From Williamsia phyllosphaerae (GTDB taxonomy: Bacteria > Actinomycetota > Actinomycetes > Mycobacteriales > Mycobacteriaceae): a DNA stretch of 64,000 nucleotides. The DNA lies in NCBI RefSeq assembly GCF_014635305.1, contig NZ_BMCS01000001.1:1550001-1614000 (forward strand), written 5' to 3'. Below the pieces are notes generated by a model, which was not told the DNA's origin, made no database searches, and saw only the letters and a program-made list of their open reading frames with translations. The position numbers were made by a program, and so were the translations under genes. How positions within the stretch are numbered: the first letter of the stretch is position 1; each line of letters begins with the position of its first letter. Of this stretch, positions 45,202 through 54,112 are shown piece by piece.

Positions 45202-46077
45202 ATGACAATTTTTCTGGTGACCGGTGCATCACGTGGACTCGGTCGATCGATCACGTCGTCGGCGCTGGAGGCGGGCCATTCTGTGGTCGCGGGCGTCCGT
45301 TCGATCGCAAGCCTCGACGACCTCGCGGCGGCACACGGCGATCGACTGCGGGTGGTGGCGTTGGACGTCACCGACGAGACGGCAGCTCGCGCAGCAGTGG
45401 CCACCGCGGTGGAGTCGTTCGGCGGTCTGGACGTGGTGGTGAACAACGCCGGGTACGCCAACATCGCCAGCATCGAGGAGGTCGACGCAGGCGACTTCCA
45501 GGATCAGGTGGCGACCAACCTGTTCGGAGTCGTCAACGTCACCAGGGCCGCGCTACCGGTTCTCCGCACACAGCGATCCGGCCACATCATCCAGATCTCC
45601 TCTGTCGGTGGGCGTCTGGCCACCCCGGGACTCGGTGCCTACCAGACCTCGAAGTGGGCGGTGGGCGGGTTCTCCTCCGTCCTCGCCACCGAGGTCGGCT
45701 CGCTCGGCATCAAGGTCACGGTCCTCGAACCGGGCGGCATGCGGACCGACTGGGCCGGTTCGTCGATGCGGGTGGATCCGATCGGCCCCGACTATCAGGC
45801 GACCGTCGGAGCTTCGGCGCAGATGCACGGCGGCGCGACCATGGCGAGCGACCCCGACAAGGTGGCGTCGCTGGTACTGCGGATCGCCGAGATAGACCAG
45901 CCCCCACTGCGATTGCTGGTCGGCCAGGACGCCTACACCTACGCGACCGCGGCCGGGCGGGCGTTGCTCGCGTCAGACGAGCAGTGGGCGGAACTGAGCG
46001 TGTCGACGACGGCCGACGACGCCACCGCCGAGCACCTCGATCCGCTGGGGTCCGCGGCGAGCCGAGTCGTCAGATGA
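45202..46077 (+). CDS. SDR family oxidoreductase
   Basis: The 291-residue SDR has the loop TGASRGLG (7-14), NNAG (81-84), active-site serines at ISSVGG and Tyr147-x3-Lys151 in YQTSK. It is similar in length and motifs to oxidoreductases of the 17-beta-hydroxysteroid/retinol type found in actinobacteria. AGGGGAAG precedes the ATG. Regulated by the divergent TetR. Its stop overlaps the convergent GMC oxidoreductase gene by 8 bases. Confidence 0.9.
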   Translation: MTIFLVTGASRGLGRSITSSALEAGHSVVAGVRSIASLDDLAAAHGDRLRVVALDVTDETAARAAVATAVESFGGLDVVVNNAGYANIASIEEVDAGDFQDQVATNLFGVVNVTRAALPVLRTQRSGHIIQISSVGGRLATPGLGAYQTSKWAVGGFSSVLATEVGSLGIKVTVLEPGGMRTDWAGSSMRVDPIGPDYQATVGASAQMHGGATMASDPDKVASLVLRIAEIDQPPLRLLVGQDAYTYATAAGRALLASDEQWAELSVSTTADDATAEHLDPLGSAASRVVR

Positions 46078-47665
46078 GGGATCCGACGTCGGTGGCGACG
46101 ATCTCGTCGAGGGCGCGCTCGGCCACCGCCGCGATCGTCATCGACGGGTTGCAGGCCCCGGAGTTGCCGGGCATCAGCGCGCCGTCGAGGACGTAGAGGC
46201 CCTTCTGTCCCTTGACGCGGCCCTCGAGGTCGCAGACCGCACCCATGTTGGCGCCGCCCAACGGATGCCAGGTCGAGGGGAACAGCAGGTTGGTGTCGAC
46301 CAGGGTGCTCGCGGGTCCGGCGATCGACCGCACCGTGGGTCCGATGCGCCGGTTCTGGATGACGTGGTCGCCCTCCTTGGGCCACCGCAGTGTCGCGTCG
46401 TCGGACGCCGAGTTGTAGACGAAACGACCGCGGGCGTCGCTGACCCCGTACCCGACCATCATCGTGCTGTGGGCGTCGACGCCGAACGACGGGATCGACG
46501 CCTGGATGACGGTGATCGCCGACGACGGGTCCTTCCAGTCCAGGCTGCCGAACACCACCGGCCCACCCTGGACCGCGCCGAAGTCGTCGGCGAAGTCGGT
46601 CCACAGGTAGATGCGGTCGGCGTTGCTGCCCCATCCACGGCCGAGATCGTCTGGCATGTCCGGGATCTGCCCTTTGGCCGACGCGCGCATGAGGAGCTTG
46701 GTGGTGTTCATGGTGCCGGCCGCCATCACCAGGGTGGGGGTGGTCAGGATCTTGTTCTCCAGGACCCGACCAGAGGTGTCGATGCGGTCGACGTGGACGA
46801 TCCACCGGCCGTCCTTCGCGCGCTCGACGTCGGTGACGTGGTGACGGGTGGCGACGGTGACCCGCCCGGTGGCCTCGGCCTGGGCGATGTAGGTGACGTC
46901 GACGCTGTGTTTGCCGCCGTTGTTGACCCCGAGAGCGCCGGACCCGTCGGTGTAGGACGGCTTCATCTTCCCGCGGATCTCGTCGAGGGCGTAGTTCCAA
47001 TCGATGGGCATGGGGATCTTCGACACCGGCAGACCCGCGCGGCGGGCGCGTTGTGCGAACACCCTGGGCGCCTTGTAGTTCGGCGTCCGGATGAGTTCGT
47101 CCGGGGCGACCTCGAGCTGCAGCATCCGGGCCACCCGCGGGTAGTGGACGCGTGCCATCCGCTCGTAGTCGAGCGCCTGCGGGAAGTGGGAGTTGAACAC
47201 CGCCTCCGACGGCTGCAGCGTCATGCCCTGGTAGACGAGCGATCCGCCACCGACGCCGGCCGCGCACAGGGCGGTCATGTTCTCTCCCGGTACCGCCTCG
47301 ATCAGTCCGGTGTACGGCTCGAGTGCGACCGGTCGACCGAACAGCGTCGGGGCGGACTTGTACCAGAGAATGCGCTTGTCGGGGTTGAGGGGTGTGGCGA
47401 AGGTGTTGGCATTCGGGCCTGTGCGCCAACGGTTCCCGCGCTCCAGGACGAGGACGTCCACGCCCGCCCGGGCCAGACGCAGCGCCGTCACGCCGCCGCC
47501 GAACCCCGATCCCACGACGACCACCCGGTGTTCCTCGCGGGTGGTGCGGACGCGATCGACCTGTGCGGCGATGCCGGTGGCGGCGTGGGCGAGCGATGGG
47601 GCCGCGGCGGCCAGACCCGCTGCGGCCGCGCCGGTCAGGAACGAGCGGCGTGTGGTCACTGACAA
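46070..47665 (-). CDS. GMC-family oxidoreductase, cholesterol-oxidase-like, Tat-exported
   Basis: The 531-residue FAD enzyme has a Tat signal (TRRSFLTGAAAAGLAAAAPS), the FAD Rossmann motif VGSGFGGG (51-58), and the cholesterol-oxidase-like blocks GVGGGSLVYQGM, NNGGKHSVDVTYI and STWHPLGGANMG. The last contains the active-site His. It resembles Streptomyces/Rhodococcus class I cholesterol oxidase, which oxidises a 3-beta-hydroxysterol, but a different sterol or alcohol cannot be excluded. A palindrome with a G7 core lies upstream of its start. Confidence 0.9.
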   Translation of the reverse strand: MSVTTRRSFLTGAAAAGLAAAAPSLAHAATGIAAQVDRVRTTREEHRVVVVGSGFGGGVTALRLARAGVDVLVLERGNRWRTGPNANTFATPLNPDKRILWYKSAPTLFGRPVALEPYTGLIEAVPGENMTALCAAGVGGGSLVYQGMTLQPSEAVFNSHFPQALDYERMARVHYPRVARMLQLEVAPDELIRTPNYKAPRVFAQRARRAGLPVSKIPMPIDWNYALDEIRGKMKPSYTDGSGALGVNNGGKHSVDVTYIAQAEATGRVTVATRHHVTDVERAKDGRWIVHVDRIDTSGRVLENKILTTPTLVMAAGTMNTTKLLMRASAKGQIPDMPDDLGRGWGSNADRIYLWTDFADDFGAVQGGPVVFGSLDWKDPSSAITVIQASIPSFGVDAHSTMMVGYGVSDARGRFVYNSASDDATLRWPKEGDHVIQNRRIGPTVRSIAGPASTLVDTNLLFPSTWHPLGGANMGAVCDLEGRVKGQKGLYVLDGALMPGNSGACNPSMTIAAVAERALDEIVATDVGSLI

Positions 47666-47737
47666 GGGATCCCCGATTTCACGACGAGAAGGCTGCGCAC
47701 CGAATGGTGAGGCACGTCACGGACGGACCTTAAACTA

Positions 47738-47759
47738 GACACTCGGGGGGGTGAGTGTC
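47738..47759. promoter_or_regulatory. Palindrome GACACTC-G7-T-GAGTGTC
   Basis: Perfect 7-bp arms (GACACTC and GAGTGTC) flank GGGGGGGT. It lies 73-94 bases before the GMC ATG and just after the TetR stop (47779), so it is the likely operator or promoter element of the GMC gene. The long G run makes it unusual. Confidence 0.5.
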
Positions 47760-47778
47760 AAGATTCGCGTCGGCTGGG

Positions 47779-48351
47779 TCAGTCGCCGGTCGCGGTCATC
47801 GCGGGCAGCAGCCACCGCGTCAGGAAGCGGCGCAGCGAGTCGTCGGAGTGCACGGTCTCGTCGTCGAACAGGATGACCGACACCCCGAGCCGCAGGACGA
47901 TGTCGACGAGACCGTCGAGCTCCGGCGCGATGTCTGGGTGCCGAGCGGCCATGGGTTCGAGTATCTGGCGGGCAACGGGTTTCGCGCGGTCCATCATCCC
48001 GTCGTCGAAGAAGGGGTTCGCTCGTCCCGGATCGAGCAGTGTCGCCAGGACGGGGTGTGCGCGCACGGCGCCCCGCCCGGCGACGAGCAGTTCCACGATG
48101 TAGTCGAACGGAGTGGTCGTCGCCTCGAGGCGCAGCGTGATGTCCCCGAGTGCGGTCAGGGCGAGGCCGACGACGGCCTGCGAGACAAGGTCCTCGCGGG
48201 TGCCGAAGATCGAGTAGATCGTCTGCCGGGAGACGCTCGCCCGGTTCGCGACCGCGGCGATGGAGACGGCGTCGAACCCCTCGGACTCGATGATCTCGAC
48301 GGTCGCGTCGAGGACCTTCTGCCGCGATCTCATGGGTTCATCCTCGGCCAC
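47779..48351 (-). CDS. TetR/AcrR family repressor
   Basis: The 190-residue regulator has an N-terminal HTH ('GFDAVSIAAVANRASVSRQT' and IYSIFGTREDLV) and a C-terminal domain. Start options are the ATG at 48351 or the ATG at 48333 (MRSRQK). It is on the same strand as the GMC gene downstream (113-base gap) and 18 bases after the PAP2/kinase gene. It is the best candidate to bind the palindrome at 47738. Confidence 0.88.
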   Translation of the reverse strand: MAEDEPMRSRQKVLDATVEIIESEGFDAVSIAAVANRASVSRQTIYSIFGTREDLVSQAVVGLALTALGDITLRLEATTTPFDYIVELLVAGRGAVRAHPVLATLLDPGRANPFFDDGMMDRAKPVARQILEPMAARHPDIAPELDGLVDIVLRLGVSVILFDDETVHSDDSLRRFLTRWLLPAMTATGD

Positions 48352-48369
48352 GCGGACACGGCGCCGCGC

Positions 48370-49875
48370 TCACTTCCCGTCGGTCTCGTCGGGGACGGGG
48401 AGCGGGCGATAGACCGCCAGCGAGCGGGACACGATCTCGAAATGCGCCGTGCGCAGGTAGTCGCCCACCTCGCCGTCGTGGGCCACCAGGGTCTGGCCGT
48501 CGAGGGAGGTCACCGTGAACTCCGGCACCTCGAAGCGGTGGTAGAGCGCGCTGCGTTCGATCCTGCCGACCGCGAGCGCGGCCAGGATGCGGGTCGTGGC
48601 GAACCGGTGGTCCACATCGATCACCCGCACGTCGAGCAGGCCGTCGTCGAGGGTGAACCGCTGAGTGGGCGCGAACCCGCCGGACCGGTACTGCGAGTTG
48701 CCCACGAACAGCAGTGACGTCCGGGCGGTCGTGCCGTTGAACGAGATCCGTACCGGTCGCTCACGTCGCACCGTCGACAGAGTCGCGTACACGCTGGCCA
48801 ACGGCTTGCCGATCGTGTGCTCGAGGCGCTCTCGGGTGCGTACGAACCGCGGGTAGGCGCCGATGCTCGCCGTGTTGACGATGACGGTGGTTCCGTTGAG
48901 TCGGATGACGTCGACGAATGCGGCGGTGCCGCGTTCGATCGCGGTGACCGTCTCGGCGATGGTCGGGCACCCTATGTCGCGGGCGAAGTGGTTGAACGTC
49001 CCGCCCGGGAAGACGGCGAGCGGGGTGTCGGTGTCCAGGGCGATCGCCGCGGCCGTGGCCACCGAACCGTCGCCTCCCCCGATCGCGATGACGTCGGCCC
49101 GATCGGCCGCCGATCGCAGGATCGCCTCGACGTCGTCGTCGGATCCGATGGTGACGATCTCGGCCGCGGGCAGCGACCGGCGGACCTTGTCGATGATGCG
49201 CTCGCCGGTCCCCCCGCCCGAGGCAGGGTTGACCACCAGGACGACCCCCTCGCCGTCGGGTCGCGGCGGCACGGGCACGCGCGTCGACTCCGGGGTGGGC
49301 GGTCGGCGGTCCTCGTCGTCGGTGGGGTGCATCCGGGCCAGCCCCAGCGCGACCGTTGCGCCGATGCCGAAACCCACCACGACGTCGCCGGGGTAGTGCG
49401 CCCCGGTGGCCACGCGGGACAATCCGACCAGTCCCGCCAGCGGGGCCAGCGCCAGTCCGAGCTTCCGGTTCTCCGCGGCCACGCCGACCGCGAACGCGGC
49501 CGCGCTGGCCGAGTGGCCCGAGGGCATGGAGTTCGACGTCGGGGTGCGCACGATGCGCGCCCGCGGGACGGATCCGGCAATCGGCCGCGAGCGCCACCGC
49601 AGGCGTTTCGCCCCCTGGTTTGTGACCAGCGAGGTGACCGCGAGGCTCGCCATCCCGCGGACCGCTCCACGACGGGCGGATCGGCTGCCGAACACCCACA
49701 GCGCCGCGGCGACACCCATCCACAGTTTGGAGTGGTCGGCCGACCGGGTGAGACGACGCATCGGTTCGTCGAGAACGGGGTTGGCGGAGTGGGCGACTGC
49801 GTCGAACAGGGCGTGGTCGGTGGTGCTGAACCAGGATCGCGGGCGGACGGATGGTCGGGCAACACTCCTGGCCAT
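48370..49875 (-). CDS. Fusion of PAP2 phosphatase and diacylglycerol/sphingosine-kinase-like domain
   Basis: The 501-residue protein joins two enzymes of phospholipid turnover. The PAP2 part (about 50-185) has membrane helices and the phosphatase motifs K90...RP98, PSGH (118-121) and SR(153-154)...GAHYPGD. A linker of about 25 residues leads to a DAGK catalytic domain (about 205-495) with GGGDGS (266-271) and GGTFNHFARDIG. Such fusions could interconvert phosphatidic acid and diacylglycerol at the membrane. The ATG at 49875 is preferred as the first in-frame start before the PAP2 helices. Confidence 0.9.
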   Translation of the reverse strand: MARSVARPSVRPRSWFSTTDHALFDAVAHSANPVLDEPMRRLTRSADHSKLWMGVAAALWVFGSRSARRGAVRGMASLAVTSLVTNQGAKRLRWRSRPIAGSVPRARIVRTPTSNSMPSGHSASAAAFAVGVAAENRKLGLALAPLAGLVGLSRVATGAHYPGDVVVGFGIGATVALGLARMHPTDDEDRRPPTPESTRVPVPPRPDGEGVVLVVNPASGGGTGERIIDKVRRSLPAAEIVTIGSDDDVEAILRSAADRADVIAIGGGDGSVATAAAIALDTDTPLAVFPGGTFNHFARDIGCPTIAETVTAIERGTAAFVDVIRLNGTTVIVNTASIGAYPRFVRTRERLEHTIGKPLASVYATLSTVRRERPVRISFNGTTARTSLLFVGNSQYRSGGFAPTQRFTLDDGLLDVRVIDVDHRFATTRILAALAVGRIERSALYHRFEVPEFTVTSLDGQTLVAHDGEVGDYLRTAHFEIVSRSLAVYRPLPVPDETDGK

Positions 49876-50006
49876 CGGCCTCGTACCTTCTCTTGTCCGG
49901 GCGCGGCGGACGCGCTGTGGTGCGTGTGTGTCGGGGCGGTAGAGAAGGTGCCGCCCACGACGTCTGCCGCCACCGTAGTCGACGGCGCCGCGGCGCGTCT
50001 GTGCGT

Positions 50007-50012
50007 TACCGT
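50007..50012 (+). promoter_or_regulatory. Candidate -10 element, leaderless SRPBCC gene
   Basis: TACCGT lies seven bases before the ATG at 50020 with no ribosome binding site. The gap from the divergent kinase gene is 144 bases. Confidence 0.45.
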
Positions 50013-50019
50013 CGGTCCC

Positions 50020-50682
50020 ATGCACTATCGGCTGCGCCGCTCGGTGGCGACCATGACCCTGGCCACGGTCTTCGGGGTGTGGCTCCTGCGATGCCTCAAG
50101 ACCTTCGTCTTCGCGGTCCTCCGGAACGACCAGGACGCCACCGTCCCCGACCCGCCCTCGGGTGCTCTGGCGCGGCGGCGCGTCATGCGGGTCTCCGACT
50201 CGATCGACGTCGCACGACCGGCCGGCGACCTCTACGCGATGATCAGCGATCCCACCCGGATGGGCGAGTGGAGCCCGGAGAACCGAGGTGCCCGCATCCT
50301 CGACCCCGCCGCCGACGGCGAGGCCTACGTCGGGATGCGCTTCCAGGGTCGCAATCTGCGCAACGGGGCCCGGTGGGTGACGCTGTGCACGGTCACCGCG
50401 GCCGACCCGGCGGAGCGGTTCGCCTTCCGCGTCCACGCCATCGGGGTGAAGAGGCCGCGGCTGCAGGCCCCGAACGCATCGTGGGAGTACCGGTTCGACG
50501 CGCTGCCCGACGGCGGGACCCGCGTCACCGAGGAATGGACCGACGACCGGACGCGCTGGCCCCGACCGGCCGTCGAGGTGTTCGACCGGATCGTGACCCG
50601 CGGGACGACGTTCCCCGACTTCCAGCGCCGCAACATCGCCACCACGCTCGCCGCGCTCAAGAAGGTCGCCGAGAAGTCCTGA
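50020..50682 (+). CDS. Membrane-anchored SRPBCC family protein
   Basis: The 220-residue protein has a short N-terminal membrane helix ('ATMTLATVFGVWLLRCLKTF'). An SRPBCC domain (about 55-200) begins 'DSIDVARPAGDLYAMISDPT' followed by RMGEWSPENRGARI, the usual Polyketide_cyc2 pattern, with a C-terminal helix. It probably binds a hydrophobic ligand at the membrane. It is convergent with the glycan locus (10-base gap). Confidence 0.82.
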   Translation: MHYRLRRSVATMTLATVFGVWLLRCLKTFVFAVLRNDQDATVPDPPSGALARRRVMRVSDSIDVARPAGDLYAMISDPTRMGEWSPENRGARILDPAADGEAYVGMRFQGRNLRNGARWVTLCTVTAADPAERFAFRVHAIGVKRPRLQAPNASWEYRFDALPDGGTRVTEEWTDDRTRWPRPAVEVFDRIVTRGTTFPDFQRRNIATTLAALKKVAEKS

Positions 50683-50692
50683 CCCCGCCGGC

Positions 50693-52057
50693 TCACCAGG
50701 CCAGTCGCGGGTGCGCCTCCACGTCGGTGATGTCGAGATCCGCCGGGTCGACGACCGCGGTCCCGAAGAGGTCGTCGGCCGTCGCGTCCGTGTCGGCGCC
50801 GAGTGCGTCGGCCCAGCGACGGGCCCGGGCCGCCGACCGCGACGTGGTCATGGTGAGCACCGGTGCGTCGGGCGAGCCGACCACGACCCGACCGACACCG
50901 GTGCGGTCGACGACGTCGACGAGGCGGTCGAGCGATCCGGGACCGAGCCGGATCCGCCCGTGACTCTCGACGACGAACCGGCTGCGCCGGGTGTCGTCGG
51001 GGATCCCGACGTGGATGCGTGCGTCGACATCGCCCCACTGCGCGCGCATCGCCGCCGCGTTCGGCCCGCTGATCCACACCTGGGTGTCCCCGCTCGTCAC
51101 CAGCGACCCCACGGTGACCAGCAGTGATGCGGCCGAATGGCCCGCGGTGTCCACGATCGCGACGGTCTGCGGCACGGCGTACACGACGCCGTGGGTACGG
51201 GCGGCGGGGTCGGTGACCAGCGGCGCCAGCGCCATCGCCTCGAGGTTCTTGTCCTCGCGGTCCTCTCCGGTCCGCTCGGCCCAGTCGGCGCCGTCGTGCC
51301 ACGCGATTGCCGTGGGGACGTGGGCGAGTACCGCGCCCGCGTCGAACGCGCGGTGCGCGAACTCCCAGTCCTCGCCCCCGTAGGAGGTGAACGACTCGTC
51401 GAATCGGCCGACCTCGTCGAACAGCGAACGCGTACAACTCATCACGGCACTGATGATGAAGCGGTACGACCGTCGATCGGCGTCGAGCAGATCGCGGGAG
51501 CCGGCGTAGGCGTCGCGCAGCCAGCGGGGTTCGGTCAGCTCCGGCGGCGGCGCGGCGCCCTCGGTGAACCAGCCGCGCAGGTCGGTCGGATCCCACCCGG
51601 TGAGATCCGCGTGGCGGCGCCGACCGACGGTCAGCGCGTCCGGCACCGCCGTGGGCAGTCGGGTGATGTTCTCGACGTAGGCGGGTTCGGGGACGGTGTC
51701 CGCGTCGAGGAAACACAGGATCGATCCGTCGGCCGCCGACGCCCCGAGGTTGCGGGCGGCGGCCGCGCGGAAGCCGTGGTCGGGCTGACGCACCACCGTC
51801 AGGTTCAGCAGATCGCGGTACGCCCCGACATCGGGCGGGGTGGGCGAACCGTCGTCGGCGACGACCACCTGCAGCAGCGACGCCGGGTGGGTCTGCAGCG
51901 TCAGCGCTTCGAGCAACCGGTCCAGCTGCGGCTGCTGCCGGTAGTGGGGGACGACGACGGTGACCGTGGCCGCCCCCCGGTGCTCGTCGGGCACGAGATC
52001 CCACCGGTTGCCCGGGACGACCCACCGGCCGTCCGGCAGCGACAGCGGACGGCTCAC
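50693..52057 (-). CDS. Family 2 glycosyltransferase with GGED motif
   Basis: This 454-residue GT-A enzyme has an N-terminal Rossmann half 'TVVVPHYRQQPQLDRLLEAL', the ADDG and DAD (118-120) metal motifs, and a GGED motif (227-230, SYGGEDWEFAHRAF) of the galactosyltransferase/chondroitin-type C domain. It should transfer a sugar from a nucleotide donor. A second, non-GT domain of about 200 residues (from about 260) follows. The GTG start overlaps the preceding stop (GTGA). It is the last gene of the leftward glycan operon. Confidence 0.85.
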   Translation of the reverse strand: MSRPLSLPDGRWVVPGNRWDLVPDEHRGAATVTVVVPHYRQQPQLDRLLEALTLQTHPASLLQVVVADDGSPTPPDVGAYRDLLNLTVVRQPDHGFRAAAARNLGASAADGSILCFLDADTVPEPAYVENITRLPTAVPDALTVGRRRHADLTGWDPTDLRGWFTEGAAPPPELTEPRWLRDAYAGSRDLLDADRRSYRFIISAVMSCTRSLFDEVGRFDESFTSYGGEDWEFAHRAFDAGAVLAHVPTAIAWHDGADWAERTGEDREDKNLEAMALAPLVTDPAARTHGVVYAVPQTVAIVDTAGHSAASLLVTVGSLVTSGDTQVWISGPNAAAMRAQWGDVDARIHVGIPDDTRRSRFVVESHGRIRLGPGSLDRLVDVVDRTGVGRVVVGSPDAPVLTMTTSRSAARARRWADALGADTDATADDLFGTAVVDPADLDITDVEAHPRLAW

Positions 52058-53052
52058 CGACGTGACCAGGCGTCGAACCGAGCGCGGTACAACTCGCCGA
52101 CCTGCGCCGACGTGGGGTACACGACGACGTCGTCGGCCAACCAGGTCAGTTCCGGCTCGGCCGCGGCGGCGGCGACGGCGCCGCGGAGATCGTCGAGGGA
52201 GTCGCCGTGCAGCCACAGGACGCCGGGCGAGTTGGCCTCGATCTCGGCGGTGTAGCGGTTGCGGGGGACCAGCGGTCTGCGTCCGGCCTCGATCCACGTG
52301 TTGATCGACGCCGACGCGGACAGATGCCGGTGGTACGCCACGGGCACGGCGACCGACCGCAGGGCCGCCTGCAGCGCCGAGTCGGGGACGAATCCGGTGG
52401 TCTCGAACGCGACGTCGACACCGGCCGCGCGGGTCGCCAGGTCGGCGACCATGTCCTCGTGCCCGTCGGCGACCGCGCCGAGGGCGAGCAGTCCGAGATC
52501 GGCGTCGAGCGAGCCCAGCGCCTCGATCACCTCCGCATGTCCCTTGCCCGGGTAGATGAACCCGAGCACACCCACCACGGCGCGGACCGGCGGTCGGTCA
52601 CCGGTCGGTGTCGGAGAACGGTCGATGGCGAGGGGGATCACGTCGATCCCGCGGCGATCGGAGTGCTCGGAGAGCAATGTGCGTTCGTGGTCGCTGGAGA
52701 CGACGACCCCATCGGCGGCGTCGATCACCCGCCGGTACGCCTCGACGCGCATCGCGAACGCCCGCCCGTCGGACGGTTGCGGCACGTCGTGCAGCGTCGT
52801 CGACACCGGTCGATCCGACGCGCTCGCGAACGCGACGAATTCGTCCGCGCCCAGCGTCGCGGTGTCCCCGAACAGGCGGTCGGTGAAATGGATGTGAATC
52901 CGTTCGGCGTCCGGGATGATCGTCTCGCGTAGCTCCGCGACGTCGCGGGCGGTCACCACCGGGCCGCCGAGGGTCGCGGCGCAGGCGACCGCGTGGCGCA
53001 CCACGCCGTGCCGTCGCGGACCCACGATCACGTGGCAGACCGTCGGCGTCAC
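52054..53052 (-). CDS. Glycosyltransferase family 4-like protein
   Basis: The 332-residue GT-B-like protein has an N-terminal Rossmann-like half (TVCHVIVGPRRHGVVRHAVA) and a C-terminal donor-binding half with 'VVGVLGFIYPGKGHAEVIEA' and 'YHRHLSASASINTWIEAGR'. In the second, the usual EAxG donor motif is replaced by SASINTWIEAGRR. The start GTG overlaps the WcbI-like gene stop. Donor and acceptor are unknown. Confidence 0.78.
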   Translation of the reverse strand: MTPTVCHVIVGPRRHGVVRHAVACAATLGGPVVTARDVAELRETIIPDAERIHIHFTDRLFGDTATLGADEFVAFASASDRPVSTTLHDVPQPSDGRAFAMRVEAYRRVIDAADGVVVSSDHERTLLSEHSDRRGIDVIPLAIDRSPTPTGDRPPVRAVVGVLGFIYPGKGHAEVIEALGSLDADLGLLALGAVADGHEDMVADLATRAAGVDVAFETTGFVPDSALQAALRSVAVPVAYHRHLSASASINTWIEAGRRPLVPRNRYTAEIEANSPGVLWLHGDSLDDLRGAVAAAAAEPELTWLADDVVVYPTSAQVGELYRARFDAWSRR

Positions 53053-54026
53053 GGCGTCAGCCCCAGGACGCGAATCCGCTCCGCGTGCCGGTCCAGCGCA
53101 GCGGCGACGAACTCCGGATGCTCGGCGTACCAACGCATGTGCACGCGATGGACGTCGTCGGGATCGAGATCGGCACCGTCGACCACCCAGTGCGGGACCG
53201 GCGAACCGTCGAGTCCCAGTGCGCGCAGCACCCGGGCGTCCAGCGGCGCCCGCACACCACCGAGAAGATCCCGATCGGGCTCGCGCACCGCGCCCTCGAC
53301 CCCGACGGCATCGAGAATGCGTCGTGCGAGCTCGACGAGCACGACGTTGCCCGGGTGGTTGATGGTGTGGGCCGCGTGCCGACCGGCCGGGGCGAGAACG
53401 TCGGAGACGGCGATGTCGGTGTCGCGGTGCTCACGCCGGATCAGCTCGGACACACTGAGATCGGCCGCGAGACGCAGGTTCTCGTCCGTCACCTCGACGT
53501 CCCACGGATCGGATTCCCTGTGCCCCTTCGCAACTGCGAGAACAGTCCGCAGATCGTGGTACGGGACGCCGTCGGGGACCGCGCTGGGTGCCGACGGGTG
53601 TCGAACGATGATCTGGAACGGATGCAGTCCGGCGTAACGGATGACCGGCCACCGGATCACCTGCGCATCGGCGGGGAGCAGCGCGTGCAGATCCTCGGTC
53701 CCGATGGGCAGGGATCGGTAGCCCGTACGCACCGGTTGCGACACCAGGACCGCGGTCCGGCTCAGCAGTCGTCGTACGTGCGGCAGGTCCGTGGGCTCGA
53801 GCTCGTGAACCGGGGGCACGCGAACGGTCTGGTAGGGGGTATCGTGGGATGAACTCACCAGCGTTCGCACAGCCTCGGCCTGGCAATTGCCCCAGACCAG
53901 CATCAGCGGCGCAGTGGCCGAATCCGTGCCGGGTAGTCCGTAGAAATCCCCGTAATGCCGGGTCCGTCCGTCCACCATGCTCACCAGCGCAACGTAGCCG
54001 GGGTCGACCCGCACGCGCCACATCAC
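53049..54026 (-). CDS. WcbI-like polysaccharide biosynthesis protein
   Basis: The 325-residue protein carries the WcbI-type N-terminal motif LVWGNCQAEAVRTLV (GNCQ at 46-49), whose cysteine lies in the putative active site. WcbI of Burkholderia binds CoA and is needed for capsule synthesis; acetyl transfer or removal is suspected. The rest is helical with HPGN and RREH motifs. Start: GTG/ATG at 54026/54023, or ATG at 53978. It opens the leftward arm of the glycan locus. Confidence 0.75.
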   Translation of the reverse strand: MMWRVRVDPGYVALVSMVDGRTRHYGDFYGLPGTDSATAPLMLVWGNCQAEAVRTLVSSSHDTPYQTVRVPPVHELEPTDLPHVRRLLSRTAVLVSQPVRTGYRSLPIGTEDLHALLPADAQVIRWPVIRYAGLHPFQIIVRHPSAPSAVPDGVPYHDLRTVLAVAKGHRESDPWDVEVTDENLRLAADLSVSELIRREHRDTDIAVSDVLAPAGRHAAHTINHPGNVVLVELARRILDAVGVEGAVREPDRDLLGGVRAPLDARVLRALGLDGSPVPHWVVDGADLDPDDVHRVHMRWYAEHPEFVAAALDRHAERIRVLGLTP

Positions 54027-54112
54027 CTCGATTCACCCCGCCGCATCGGCAGCCGAGCCCAGGTCCGATCTCGCGGCGGTGAGTCCGTGTTCGTCTCGCG
54101 AAGAAGGGCAGC

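Noticed and set aside
49885..49949. ACCTTCTCT/AGAGAAGGT inverted repeat between the lipid-kinase and SRPBCC genes
   Set aside because: The 9-bp arms are 47 bases apart with no supporting element; too weak to list as a regulatory site.
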